DNA from: Hofstenia miamia | Lineage: Eukaryota; Xenacoelomorpha; Acoela; Hofsteniidae | Direction of reading: 5' to 3' | DNA length: 64,000 bases | NCBI GenBank assembly: GCA_900660155.1 | Contig: CABFPE010000021.1 | Coordinates: 1,176,338-1,240,337 of the forward strand | In this document: positions 48,661-60,798 of the stretch, piece after piece | Layout of the letters: each line of letters starts with the position of its first letter | How positions within the stretch are numbered: position 1 is the first letter of the stretch | The notes under the pieces: generated by a model | The model's input: only the letters and a program-made list of their open reading frames with translations | Database searches by the model: none | Told to the model about the DNA's origin: nothing | Made by a program: the position numbers and the translations under genes

Positions 48661-51030
48661 ATTACAATGTTAATTTTATATTATATATTCCGTTCTTTTT
48701 TAAAAATTCTGTTGTCTTTGAAAATTTTATTTTCTAATGTTGATTTTGTAAATCAAAATGATTGTAGAATTTAATAAATGTAAATATTAAGTAAAATAAC
48801 TTATTGGCAAGTCTTTTACTACATCTCAGGGTACATTTTGGTTGCAGGGAACCAACCTCAATGAGGATGCGCTATCAGACTTGTTTTTTGTATATCAGCC
48901 AACAGGGAATAGAAAAAACTGAGATGTCTTTACGGACCGAAGTCTTGAAATGTTGCAAACATAAATGGAAACATATTACTTTCTCTTGAAGCTTTAATGA
49001 GTTAGAAGAATTGGCAGCCTGTTTTTAAAATTTTTCCTATTTGAGAAAACAAAGCAACATTATCTTACTCTTAGCCAGTCAAAACATTCTAGAATAATCG
49101 CATTTCTAAGAAAAACCTAATGCGTATCCATTTTATAATATTTTAATAAAAACACTAGAAAAAGAGTTATATTTCGCTGAATTTGAACCTCGTCATTAAA
49201 TATGCACTATTTTAATAAAAGAAAATATTACACAATTAAACGTTGATTATAGGTAATTTATGCTGATATATGCAATCATCTTTGGTGCTAAGACTTGGGT
49301 TGCATTGATCTTATGTATATACTTTCGATTATTTTTAAATTTTTGGAAGGTAGATCTTAACATTTTGATGTCATAATTTAATCCAGATTTTCCTAGGTGT
49401 TCTGATATTTAGAGGAAATTTTTGTAGAATGATATTGCTCAAGTTGAGCAAAATATATCACTTTTAGTCCAATGTTTTTATTAAAATTACCAAAGATCCT
49501 TAACAACAATAATATTTTATTATATATTTTGTTTATTTGTTTATATTAATGATTGATTTCGTTTGCATTGTTTGTAAAAAATAGTTTTAAAAAGCGTACA
49601 TTTGAAATTTTTACTAATAAATGAAATGATGAATATACATACAGTTACATTTTGCTATAAAAGATTCACCATAATTGAAAACTAATTCTGTGATGTTCAG
49701 TTCGTAATTTTTAATCATTACTTTTGTGGTAGTTCTTAATGGTAAAGACACTAAATTGTATAAAATGTGATTGGAAGATAGACTTCTTTAACAATTTTCA
49801 GGCCAATTTAATGTTCGTTTCCCCCAGATTCGTGAAAATGGAATCCAATAACTTATTTAAATTATTATATTCTTTTAGGATCGAGGTTTGGCTACAAGTT
49901 ATCAGAAGATTCTTGGAATATTGTGATAAAATTAATTAATCTGCAGTGCTTAATAAAACCAGACTTGCTCTTCTAAAATATAATGCACTTCTGAGAAAAT
50001 GTTGCCAACATTTCAGGCAATATATTTTAATTATATAGCAAAGTTGATAAGATTGGTTCATTGCATAACAGTTGAAATGTTTGCAGGTGTGTCAAAATTA
50101 TTTCTTTTTTGAACTAGGATTCCAATGAGATATGCACTAGTGCCAAAACTTAAATATATAAATGAATATTGAAAATATGATATACATTTTAAGATAAAAT
50201 ATTTTCAAAGCTTTCTAATCACTCAAGTTGAAAAAGTTTTTTTCAGAACTGTATACTTTGCAACAACCTCATTTGCTTCAAAACAAGAAGAAAGCACATG
50301 GTCATTTCAATGATTCATCAAACAAATAAAGGGTTTTACAAAGAAATGCGTTAGATATTACAAATGCAACATCAGAAAGTATAACTAATAATCGTCTTTC
50401 TTTGATCGTACCTCCAATAATCTGTATTTTGAATGCACATCGAATCATAGATTTATAATTGATAATTCATAATAATTTTTTATCATGAAATTCATTTCAT
50501 TCGATTGTAATTTTCAGAAGCACCAATAGAATCAATTAGTTTCAATAATCCTAGAGATGCTTTAAAACACCAATTCTTTGCTCTACTAATCTAAAACAAC
50601 TGTAGTGGGTGATGTATTTTTGTAGCTTCGTTTGAATTTATTATCTACAAATCGTCAGGCTCTCATTATGTGAGCCTCGGCATATGTAAACAAATATTTT
50701 GTTTTTATCACCTTTTTAGTATATTCTAATTTCTTTGATAAAAATGTAACTGCTACTTTCTTCAATTTATATTTGTCACAATTACAGGCTTATACAATTC
50801 ATGGACACTTTAAATTTGACCTGAAGCAAATATTTTTCTGTTTCGAATTTGTGCGCATTTCAAAACTGGGAATATCTAATTTTGGATTTCGAATTGCCGG
50901 CAGAATTCTGCCTATTACGTTGAATGTTGGTTTCCTTATTAAAAAATGTAGAATCACTTTGTAAAACATTTTATTGAACTTATTCTGATATTGATACAAA
51001 ACGCTGTATTTCATATTGTAAATGCAGACT
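48661..51030. other. AT-rich DNA, nothing recognised
   Basis: Short ORFs (for example 49739-49939) show no domain. There are no repeat pairs seen. Confidence 0.45.
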
Positions 51031-51032
51031 TC

Positions 51033-51062
51033 ATAAGATAAGATAAGATAAGATAAGATAAT
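51033..51062. repeat. (ATAAG)n tail of the LINE
   Basis: About five to six units of a 5-base repeat directly after the LINE 3' UTR. CR1/L2-type elements end in short tandem repeats instead of poly-A, and reverse transcription is thought to start there. Confidence 0.85.
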
Positions 51063-51209
51063 CTATATTCATTTGAATTTTTTACAATATTTTACTGATA
51101 TTTCAAATGAATAGCGTCATTAACTACTATGTACAAAAAATGAATAATAACAAAAATGAAATAAATAAAACAACACTGACTAAAAAATACACTGACTACG
51201 GATAGCTTA

Positions 51210-53210
51210 CTAATTTCGATTTATTGTATAATCGTTATTATAAAATTTAAATCCTATCCATGATCTACCTGATATAAACTTTTGTTTGAGAAATAATAAT
51301 TTTAATTCTTTTTTGAATTTTTTAAGGTTGTCTATTATTTTCATTTCTTTTGGCAATATATTCCAGTTATAAATGGCAGTATTAATAAAGGATTGACTCA
51401 TGATATTTTTATTAAATTTAACACGTGAGTAGTTTTTTGTTCGTTTATTTTGCTTCAGACAATCTGTCGAAAATGAGAATGATATCTCGTTGTAGGGTGG
51501 TATTTTCTTTATGAATTTGAAGAAATAAATAATAATATTGTAAATAATTAACTCTTGTGGAAAAAGAATAGATTTAGAAATATATTCTTTTGTTTTAGAA
51601 GAGTTTTTATTACAAACATTTAATGCCCATTTTAGTTGAACTCGAAGCTTTTTTAACATTTGGCTGTGTACATTAGTATATAAGATATTAGCATAGTTTA
51701 AATTACTCATAACAAAAGCATGAAACATTTGAATTACTGCAATTGGGGGTAACTGTTGGGAAACATGGGATATCTTTCTAATACCTATAGCCATTTTTTT
51801 AATAATAGTATTTATTTGCGACGTGAAATTAAGATTTGAATCTATTATTACTCCTAGATATTTAAACTTATTAACAGGTATAACAGATGAATTATTGAAA
51901 TTAATTGAATAGTCGGAGATGTCCGTTTTTTTTCTAAAAGGTTGCATTATGCAAAATTCAGTTTTTTTCGTATTAATACGCAATCTATGCATGTTAAAAT
52001 AGTTGCTCAATTTTATACAATTCGATTCAATAACTTTTACAGCTTTATCTAAGGATTTATTTCCACAGTAAATAGATGTATCATTGGCATATTGTGTTAT
52101 TTCACAGTTCGTAATTTCCCTCATGTCATTCACATAAATATTAAATAGCAGGGGACCTAGTATGGTTCCTTGAGGTACACCATTATTGACAGACAACCAA
52201 TTTGAAAAAGTATCATTTAATTTAACTCGCTGAAGTCTATTACTTAAGTAATTAGATATAAGGTGAGCACTGTTAAGAGAAAAACCAATATTTTTTAATT
52301 TTCTTATTAATATATCATGATTAATAGAATCGAATGCTTTTGAGAGGTCAAGACAGGCAATAGCAACAAATTTATTAGAGTCTAATAGTGCTCTCCATTT
52401 TTCTTTCGTTTGTATAAGTGCGTCTGATGTTGAATAATTTTTTCTGAAACCAAATTGTGATTTGGACCATAGTTTATGATGATTTAAATGAAGTGTAATT
52501 TGTTCATGTAATAATCTTTCAAATATTTTACTGATTGGTGATGTAATAGATATAGGTCGATAGTTTTTGGGACATTTTGGGTCGTCTTTTTTGTAAATTG
52601 GAGTAATATGAGCCTGTTTCAAGAAATCGGGAAAAATATTCCATTTTAAGCATTCATTAAAGATATAATTTAAAGGTTCGGCAATATATTTCGCATTGTT
52701 TTTTAGTAACCATATTGGAATTTTTGAGGGGCCGCTTGACTTGTTTGATTTTAGTTTCTTGATTGCTTTAATTACTTCAAAACTTGTTATAAAGCGAAAA
52801 CCAAATTCAGGGATGTGCCTATTAGGAATTATTTCCTGGAATTTTGTTTGAGGACCGTCGTAATTACCTAGGTTTGCAAATGTTTGATTTAAAATATTGG
52901 AAATTTCAAAATCAGAGACGTATTGATTTCCATCGGGGTCTACAATTTTTTCTATGGGAGAAGATTTTGATTTGGTACAATTCGAGATTTCGTTAATCAA
53001 TCTCCATTTACTCTTTTGGTTCGGTAATTTTCTATATTCATTTTTAATATACTCATTGTAAGCTTTACGATTTTCTATATTAGAAATATTTCTAGCTTTT
53101 TTGTATAATGCATAACTTTCAGGAGTACGGGCGTTAGAAAAAAATTTAAAAGCGTCATTTTTTTTTGTTATTAATTGTTTGCAGAAATCGGAAATCCAAG
53201 GCTTGTCATT
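51210..53210 (-). pseudogene. LINE ORF2, reverse transcriptase and C-terminal part
   Basis: The open frame runs from about 53210 (after the A-run frame change) through TNHSRKNIKNDKPWISDFC to the stop at 51210. Reverse transcriptase blocks appear in order: NYRPISITSPISKIFERLL, QFGFRKNYSTSDAL, CLDLSKAFDSINHDIL (motif A, aspartate kept), NNGVPQGTILGPLLFNIYVN (motif B), QYANDTSIY (motif C), KKTEFCIM and KYLGVIIDSNL. The tail YNWNILPKEMKIIDNLKKF closes the protein. The enzyme copies the element RNA at a nicked target site in the nucleus. In motif C the codon at 52083-52085 is AAT, giving YAND where YADD is expected, which should abolish catalysis in this copy. The absence of stops over nearly 600 codons shows that the insertion is young. 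Confidence 0.95.
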
Positions 53211-53212
53211 CT

Positions 53213-54388
53213 TTATGTTTTTGCGAGAATGATTAGTAACAAGGATTTTTTTTCAGGACAATATTCATCTAAATAGGATTCAAGAATATCAAGGAAGCTT
53301 TTGATCATGTTACTAGGATCAACCGCAACGTATACAGAAGACCAAGTTTCACGTGAAAGAGCATTTTTCAGGTTATCTATATTATCGGACGATTTTTCGC
53401 GAATAGTGATCCATTTTTTGGATATTTCAGAGCGTATTTTAGCTTTAGGGAAACTGGCTGATATTATACAGTGATCAGAGAATGGACATTCAGAGGAGTA
53501 GTATAAGAAATCAAGATTATTTTCGGGCAGTGCAATATAGTCAATCAAAGTTGCACTATTGGCTGCGATTCTTGTAGGAATGAAGGCATTTGCCGTTTTT
53601 AAATTAAAAGTATTAAAAAAGAGATTAATCGTTTTATTATCACGTTTATTTAAGTAATTTAGGTTCCAATCACCCATTAATATTAAATCTTTATTTTCTG
53701 AGTAGGCCAGTGAAATTTCATTCTCAAGTTGTTCAAAAAATTCATTAGTATTACATTTATTTGGACAGTATGAAACATTAATTAATTGCTTTTTAAAAGG
53801 TGAATTTTTGATAGGGTTATCAATTTCAACCCAAAGGCTTTCGAATTTTTCTGAGCTTACTATATCATTCCGTTGCTTTGGATGAAATGATTTCGGAACT
53901 AGAAGGAGTACCCCGCCCCCCTTGCTTTTACCGAGTATATTACAATGAGTTCTATCTTTTCTGAATAATTTATATAGATTATTGTTATCTGACCAGACAA
54001 TGTCAAGGTCATTGCAGTTAAACCATGTCTCAGTAATGGCTAGCACTATATTTTCATAAAAATTGCTAATAAGTTACTTGTAATCGCAATTTTTATTAGA
54101 TAAATTCTGGGCATTTAAATGAACGTAATTAATCATATCTTTCTTAGATGAAACATTTTTTAGATATGTTTCATAATTGAGCAAAGGACCAGGATTTGCT
54201 TCGATTCCATGTATAAGTAATAATATAAATTTTAAAACCAAAATTGCCAAAAGCTCTTTGAAGGGATTTTTTCTAGGTATATCTGCTATTGGAAAAATAC
54301 TGATAAAAGTTGCAAACTTAGATTTTAAGAAAAATTTGTGTTGGTGAACTACCCGTAGTCTTAGCATTACAAAGATAAATAAATCCAT
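53213..54388 (-). pseudogene. LINE ORF2 N-terminus: 2A-like peptide and endonuclease
   Basis: ORF2 starts at ATG 54386-54388, a few bases after the ORF1 stop. Residues 1-60 are hydrophobic and end LAILVLKFILLLIH, followed at once by GIEANPGP (54185-54208). That is a 2A-like ribosome-skipping motif whose consensus is D(V/I)ExNPGP. The endonuclease follows: NYVHLNAQNLSNK (asparagine), ITETWFN (glutamate), LMGDWNLNY and SECPFSDHCIISASF (the aspartate-histidine pair). These are the standard residues of apurinic-type endonucleases that nick the target DNA. One in-frame TAA (54074-54076) separates the two parts. A run of eight A (plus-strand T at 53246-53253) moves the frame before the reverse transcriptase, and one more A would restore PEKK to ILVTNHSRK. 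Confidence 0.92.
54185..54208 (-). other. 2A-like motif GIEANPGP in LINE ORF2
   Basis: Codons 61-68 of ORF2 read GIEANPGP. In 2A sequences the ribosome skips the bond between the last glycine and proline, releasing the upstream peptide. Here the preceding segment is a hydrophobic helix that could act as a signal or membrane anchor. The consensus aspartate before the I-E pair is glycine, so the efficiency is uncertain. Confidence 0.7.
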
Positions 54389-54393
54389 ACCGT

Positions 54394-55233
54394 TTAGTAA
54401 AAAGTTAATAAGCGTCGGAGCTTTAGTACCTCGGAAGGTGAGAAATGATTAGGCGGTGTAGTTGAAAGGACTTCGGCGTACGTTTGCGGGTGCGGGGCGT
54501 AGCGTCCTTGATTAATCGTTGCTGGTGAGTACAAGGTACGTGATTGCCTGTGATGTTGCGGTGGCATACGTGTATTCGCTGGTCGATATGATTGATAAGA
54601 ATTAAGTGACTTTGGCGGCAAAATTGAGCGGCCGTAGATGAAAGGATGCTTTGCATTTGCAAAATAGCTTTTAATGCATCGTGCTAATATAGCATATCCA
54701 GATTCAGAGAAATGAATTCCTCCTCGTGTAAATAGATCTGCATCGACATATGCACCCTTGTAAAAATAACGGTTATTTTCGAAGATCTTGTATTGCAATT
54801 GTTTTGCATTTTGATGTAATAATACATTGACTTCCGATGACATTTTATTAAACGTTTTAATATATGGAAATGGTGCGAGTTCACCCAATGTAATTTCTGC
54901 GTTTCGAAAGGAATGGCGTGTGGCAGTAATCAATTTTTCGAAAAGTGGTGTAAAATTCTTGTTTGATTGCATGACGTCGTTTCTTCCAGCAGTGATCATC
55001 ACCTTCTTTATATTGTTCCTTTGTGGGTATTGATAAATTATGTTGGAAATTTCCTCGATTGTAGCTCCAGGATATGAATGAATCGTGACATCGTGATCTT
55101 TCACAAGTTTATTTGCCCTCAAATTGCGATACATTGATGTTCCAATTATCAATGTATCCGAAGTTTCTTTGATATGTTTGACTTTTCGTTGGTTTCGTTC
55201 ACTTTTTTTCTGGGGCATTTGTTTCGGAAACAT
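54394..55233 (-). pseudogene. LINE ORF1, SGNH hydrolase (esterase) domain
   Basis: 279 codons. The esterase fold of the SGNH/GDSL type is visible. IIGTSMYRNL stands at block I (usually GDS), with serine at position 4 of the block. PGATIEEI provides the glycine block, ITAGRNDV provides the GxND asparagine block, and YVDADLFTRGGIHFSESGYA provides the D..H block. CR1 and L2 elements use such an ORF1 esterase, and its substrate is not established. The last 70 residues are basic and proline-rich (RPANTRMPPQHHRQSRT), suited to RNA binding. An overlapping frame upstream (55199-55498) encodes the probable N-terminal part. Confidence 0.88.
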
Positions 55234-55498
55234 TGTCGCTGTTCATGCATTTAGTGTTTGATGTTTCTAGTGGTGAGCGTGTTTCTTCTGAAGGGGATGG
55301 CGATTCTTTAATATTTGAGATTTTCCAAAGTACGTAGTGTAGTTTGAGTAGTTCATCCCTTGATAATGAGGCAAAAGGTGCAGCTAACTTAGCGGCGGTG
55401 ATGCGTTTTTGCGAATCGAAATCTCCAATAAACTGAGAACTGTTAATTGTATCGAGTAGAGCGCGCTCGCTAGACCCGACTATCTCAGAGAGAAGCAT
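55199..55498 (-). pseudogene. LINE ORF1, probable N-terminal segment
   Basis: 99 codons starting MLLSEIVGSSERALLDT. There is a helical stretch (LSRDELLKLHYVLWKIS) and then a serine/threonine-rich linker ending NAPEKK and stop. The frame overlaps the esterase frame by 35 bases across a run of seven A (T at 55203-55209). Removing one A would join EK to SERNQRK of the esterase part, so the two most likely were one protein. Alternatively the esterase starts by itself at the overlapping ATG (MFPKQMPQ). No PHD finger, found in some CR1 ORF1 proteins, is seen. Confidence 0.6.
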
Positions 55499-55540
55499 GA
55501 TTGGTTGTGAAGCATGATTGGTTGTGATAACGAGTGTAAG

Positions 55541-55880
55541 GTGGACTCATTATAAATATTAAGAATAAGGCGAGTCCTGTATAATTTGATGTGGAATGTA
55601 TGCACTGTATAAACAAAAGTATAACGCTATCATCCATGATGCAAATTGATTTTTTTGCACGGAAATTATCGCCAACAAAAAATAATATTAGAATAGAATT
55701 TCTTACTAAGTGTAGTACATTGGCATAACTAAACATCTCAACAAAAGCTGCTAATACTACAATTAATGCGTCAATAATAACATGAAGTACAAAAACAATA
55801 AAACACAACAACAAAAACATGGATGCAGAATTTACGCTTTACCCAGTATATTGCTAATTATTTCAACTAGTGATATATTT
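55541..55880. other. between two LINEs; origin unclear
   Basis: A 111-codon hydrophobic minus-strand ORF (55485-55820) spans the LINE 5' edge and this gap. It looks like AT-rich chance or 5' UTR sequence. No domain recognised. Confidence 0.3.
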
Positions 55881-56264
55881 TGAAAAACTGAAATCCTTTC
55901 CATGACGTAGAACCGATTTTAGGAATATGTTGCTTACGGAGGTAGTCATTGATTTGATTTTTAAATTTTTTGCGACTTTTGATTCGTTTTATTTCAATTG
56001 GTAAGTTATTCCATTGAGTTTAAAAATGAATTTTTAAGAAAATGTTTTTTAAACTTCACTTTTCTGAATTTAGAAGTCCTCGAATTATAAGTATAATGTA
56101 TATACCCCTAGACCAACCCAGAAAATACGATAGCTATAAGCCTACAGGTTTCGAATTTTTAACTGAAATACTCGAAACAAAATAGTTATATGAAAAAATT
56201 TGTAAGCGTGATGTAGAAACTCCTACACGCAATACTAAATACAGTACTTAGTTGAAACTTCATT

Positions 56265-56268
<4 letters not shown>

Positions 56269-56314
<46 letters not shown>
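56269..56314. repeat. (TA)n microsatellite inside LINE remnant
   Basis: About 46 bases of TA repeat. Confidence 0.95.
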
Positions 56315-56318
<4 letters not shown>

Positions 56319-57057
56319 GCTTACAATGCAGTAAACTACACTACAAACAAGAAAAACTAAAAAAGTAAAAATAATAACAGGAGAAATATCGATTAGGAAA
56401 GTTGGTCTTTGATGAGAATAATTTCGGTGGATTGTTTTTCCTTTTCTGATGTAGCTTATTCAGTTCTTTTGTTAATAAATTGTTTTAGTTGATGTTTTTG
56501 AGAGTCTTCGATGTGTTGATGTAATGCTTTGTCTTTTTATTTAATGATGTCAAAAATATTTTATTCTTTAGTAATAACTTTATATTTAAAAGCTTTCTTG
56601 TATATGTTGTTAAGCTTAGATAAAGACGTTTCCGATTGCCCTGCATATACTTGTATGCCGTAAATTATATTTAATTAACTAGGTAATTAAATATAATTTC
56701 ACTTTCATCTTGATCTAAAATGTGTTTACGTTTAATATTATATAGAAATTTCTCATTGATCTTTTATAAACTTGAGCAATATGTATTTTAAATGAAAGCT
56801 TATTTATGATAAATCCAAGATATTTCATTGTTGTGTTTGAGGGATAGCAATAAATTTTAGATATATTGTCAACAAATTTTCTCTTCAATGGTATAATCAT
56901 TTCTAGCGACTTTCTATAACTTACTTCAAATTTGTTTTCTTCATACCAAAATTTGATATTATGATTAATTGAATGTGTTAAGCTTGAATATTTCAAGAGT
57001 TGGAAGACAAATCAATGTATCATCAGCATATTTAATAATAGAATCAATAAAATTAAA

Positions 57058-57102
57058 TATAAATATATATATATATATATAAATATATCTATATATATAT
57101 AT
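57058..57102. repeat. (TA)n microsatellite inside LINE remnant
   Basis: It interrupts the reverse transcriptase reading between the DIKKAFDN and YADD blocks. Confidence 0.9.
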
Positions 57103-57510
57103 TGATTAAATTTTCAAAAAAAATTTAATGATTTTCATTGTCAAAGGCTTTCTTGATATCAAAGTTGATTAATCTTACATAATCATACTCCATTTTTATA
57201 TGAATGAATTCTATTTGTAGTTCGCTAACGGCATTTGCTGTTGTTCCATTTGTTCAGAATCCATGCTCATTTATATTTAAATTACTATTGTAGATATCTT
57301 TGATGTGAATATTAAACACAAGTTTTTCAATAGTTCTTGACAATATTGAAGTGATGCTAATTTGTCTTAAATTATGCAGTTGAGAAGGTTGTGATTTTGG
57401 AATTGATATTATTATAGCAGTTTTCCAAATTTTCGGGAATTTAGTAATTCTTAGCCATTCCGCAAATATATAATGAACTATTGGTGGAATTATAACAAAA
57501 ACATTCAAAT

Positions 57511-57801
57511 ATATTTCGACTTACAAAGTCATTGTCAGTTTTTCAAATAATTCTTTTATTTGATTTTATATTTCATTTCGCTAAATCTTAATTATTGGTA
57601 ACAATAGTTTATGTATGTAATCATCTGTTGTATTTACACTTGGTTGACATTAATAATTAGAATGCTTTCAGTGATTTTAAGATATTTTAAGATTTTAAGA
57701 TATTCTTTAAAATTTGTAAATCATAACTTAGTTCAAAATTTTAGGTGTTTTGAAATGGTTGAATTAGTTTCATGTTTTTTTGGTTAGTTGCCGTCCGCAG
57801 T

Positions 57802-57839
<38 letters not shown>

Positions 57840-60300
57840 TGCCCTTTCTTCGGCCCATGTCCATTTCTGAGCAGGTTAACTAGACCAGACAAGCTCATAC
57901 TGTGTCAAAACGCAGCCCTGGTTGAACGTATTTATGAGCCTACTATTGCAAAGAGTGCTCATAAATGCTAGACAAAAGCTTTGAAATGTGGGCATTAGTT
58001 TACTAATGCTTCCGGCCAACGAGAAACAGTTTCTTACTAAGCCTAAATAATGGCTGCATAGGATTAGGTTAGGCTCAATAGTCGAATTTTTTAGTAAACT
58101 CTAAAGCAATTTTCTGTTAAATATTTAAATAATTGAATATTTTGAAGAATCTTTAAAAGATATTGATGCCTCAGTAAATAAAACAAAAATAATTTTTCAC
58201 GCATTGTCAAATCAAATACGAATTTGAATATTGAAAAAAAACTATTTCTAGTTTTATAAATTTAATTTTTAATCGTTTTTTGTTGCCTAAAACCGTTTAT
58301 AAAATTTGTTAAATTATTTACAAATGATTTTCTTTTTGTATTAGTATAGCATAGAAACCAAGATAAATATACCAATTATGCTATGCCACGCTTATTTTAT
58401 TATTTTTACTTTTACTTTACACATTCGTTAATTCGCTTGTAGGAGTGAAGGCTCTACAGAACTATACCAACTTTTATATCTGATATTTAATATGAAATAT
58501 ATTTGAAAAAATTACATGTACTTTGATATTTTGAAGAAAAATTTGGTCCAATATTGCGTCCCCGCACTTTTCTCATAAGTAGTGCAGCCCTGATATATAT
58601 ATATATATATATATATATAAAGAAAATTTGAGAATTTTACATTTTTTCAGTTTTTATTGACAATTTCAAAAAATGTAAATATAGATCCGCTTTGTACGCT
58701 TGTTTGTAGTTTTTTAAATCACAATACAATCTGAATTTTTGGCTTGGGCAGTGTTGATTGTTCTTAGTACATGTAGTATTACTTAGAATCTCTCTAAAAG
58801 CAAAATTCTGTATACCTCTCTTAGAGAAATTTTACTATTGCAATATACTTAGCAAAGTATTATTACAAGGCCCTGAGTAAAACAATTTTAAACATAAGAA
58901 AAATATAAAAGAAAAATATCTACGATTTATTCTGTACAAATTGCAACACTAAAAACAATAGCACCTTTACACTCGGAACTTTAAACTAGAAAATTGATTC
59001 GTGCACGCACATGCATTCAGATAAAAAGCAACTGAATCAATTAGAATTTGTGGACTGAGATTTGTCAACAAATCCAGTCAATGCTGCTGCTGCGTGATTC
59101 GTTTCATTTGAAGCGAGTTTCCGAATTTTAATCTTAATTGTCATGTAAAAATTCCTCCGATTAGTAAAAAATGAGAAATCATTATTAATGCAGCATTTGA
59201 ACGAAAAGCTATTGTGAATGAAATTGAATAAAAATATAAATACAAAACTAAAAAGTAAAAAATTACTGCACAAGGATGCTGCAATCTCAGATCGCAGTCT
59301 CGCGAGGAAAAGACATCTTAAACACCATGGGCTCTTCATCAATTGTTTCAACATTGAATTCTGAGAATGTCAACTAAAATAAATCAAGAATGAAACATTT
59401 GAAGAAAAAGAAATTGAATCCTTTGTTAAGATCAAGAGAATGCAAGCTATGTATAAAAACAGACGAAAAATATGAGTGAATTCACAACAGAGTTGCACAT
59501 AATTTATTCTTTCGAAGTAAAGTCTGGTTGTTGATAAATCACCATTGAAAACTACATCACAAAGTAAGCATTGAAATGGGAAGAGAAAACTAATCTATCA
59601 GCTTCCTAGAAATCGATATCGCTTATCTACATTTTTCCCACGCTGCCAACCTCAAAGCTGTGATATTTCGTCATTTGGATTCAAATTAATATTACACATA
59701 GTTAAATTTATTTGCGTACAAATAAAAGCAAGGAAAATTGAAATTCCATGCAAAACATCAAAACATTGTCAAACAGAATTGGCACACCATTTTAATTTTA
59801 TCATTAAAAAGACCAATGGCCTAAGATTTGAAACAATTTTGGTCTGATTTAGATAGTACGAAAACAACTACATCCGATGATTCTTCATACAACCAAGCGT
59901 AAAAAAACTAGTGCGCAGAGATAAAGATACAGTGTAGAATGTTTTCCGTTTGAGTCATCGAAACTAGCGAAATATCGGATTATTTAAAATTTTCTCTAAT
60001 ACGGTCATTTTACAGGATTTGAAAAAAAATTAATTTATTTTCCGAAGCACACATCGCCACCCCCAAAAATTTGGTAGAAATGTGCGCAATAGATAAATAT
60101 TAAGTCAGAAAAATTCTAGAAAAATATTAATTTTCCGGAAGTTATGGATAACATAAGAGGGGTGGGTAGTTTTATCTGCCCCTGAACAGGGTCAAAGCGA
60201 TTCAATTGGAGAACAAGAACAATAATAAATTCTTCCGTTGCGACCTTATCTATCTTATGAGTTTGGACTATATTTATGAATTTCTGGCAAAGGCAAGATT
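57511..60300. other. no gene; microsatellites and unknown patches
   Basis: TA runs lie at 57803-57837 and 58591-58618. A short TTTTAAGATA repeat is at 57670-57700. The stretch 57840-58080 has balanced base use and may be a transposon remnant. A 105-codon minus ORF at 59037-59354 ends LASNETNHAAAALTGFVDKS and stop, with no known domain. Confidence 0.4.
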
Positions 60301-60482
60301 GACGGTTAATACATAACTATTGTAAATTGCTCCAATGTTAGGCCAATTGTGTTGTGGTTATATAGACAGGGAAGTTAAACTTCCAATCGCGGAAAAATCA
60401 GCTGTAGATGTTTTGTGGGAATAGAATTTCTTCAGTCATTTAATACAGTGTCTCTTAAACTCGTAAATAGAGATGATTCCAT

Positions 60483-60743
60483 TTGTTTGGTTGCCTTTTT
60501 GATATTTACCAGCAACGAACGGGAACAAAACGTTCAGAAGACTTGTTTGATCTGCGAATGGACAAAGCAGACCTTACCAATTTTAATCTATGTCCAATCA
60601 TAAAAATAAAATCCGATCAGAAAAATGGTCTTCAACCAGTGAGACCAATGAACAAAGCCGAACATAAGAAAATCGCTGGGATAATTTTGAACGTTGAAAT
60701 TGACACTTATAATCGAAATGTAAATGAAATAACAGATTTTTGA
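60483..60743 (+). other. unrecognised coding-like ORF
   Basis: A frame of about 85 codons contains TGTKRSEDLFDLRMDKADLT, KSDQKNGLQPVRPMNKAEHK and DTYNRNVNEITDF before a stop. Its charged, balanced composition looks like protein, but I know no family for it. It has no clear start and lies left of the P-type element, so it could be the 3' exon of a gene or transposon debris. Confidence 0.25.
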
Positions 60744-60798
60744 CAAATGCAATGGTCCTAACTATACTCACCTACGCTACGCCGCATATGAAATCCGA

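Larger units (their letters stand above)
51031..55540 (-). mobile_element. nearly full-length CR1-like LINE with esterase ORF1 and 2A-like ORF2
   Basis: The element reads right to left: a probable 5' region to about 55540, ORF1 (55498-54394) with an SGNH hydrolase domain, ORF2 (54388-51210) with a 2A-like peptide, apurinic-type endonuclease and reverse transcriptase, a 175-base 3' UTR, and a tail of ATAAG repeats on the plus strand (51033-51060; TTATC units on the element's own strand). This architecture is that of CR1/L2-group non-LTR elements. The 5' boundary is a guess, and a 17-base tandem duplication stands at 55494-55530. By eye it carries two homopolymer frame changes, one in-frame stop and an altered catalytic residue, so it is recent but inactive. 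Confidence 0.9.
55880..57510 (-). mobile_element. older decayed LINE, reverse transcriptase part
   Basis: Minus-strand remains appear in the expected order. They are KFPKIWKTAIIISIPKSQ with LRQISITSILSRTIEKLVF (57508-57260), NEHGF then T.ANAVSELQ, NFDIKKAFDN (about 57150), IIKYADDTLICLP (57050-57005), YRKSLEMIIPLKRK with MKYLGFIINKLSFKIHI (56960-56780), YGIQVYAGQSETSLSKLNNI (56690-56600) and WNNLPIEIKRIKSRKKF (56020-55960). The YADD box is intact, but stops and frame changes are many. TA repeats interrupt it at 56269-56314 and 57058-57102. The last block might come from a second element. It is a jockey/CR1-like LINE, older than its neighbour. Confidence 0.8.

Noticed and set aside
55199-55233. 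Programmed -1 frameshift at the A-AAA-AAG heptamer in ORF1
   Set aside because: The heptamer is present, directly before the stop, but the esterase frame lies in the +1 direction, so -1 slippage would not reach it. A one-base A-run length change is simpler.
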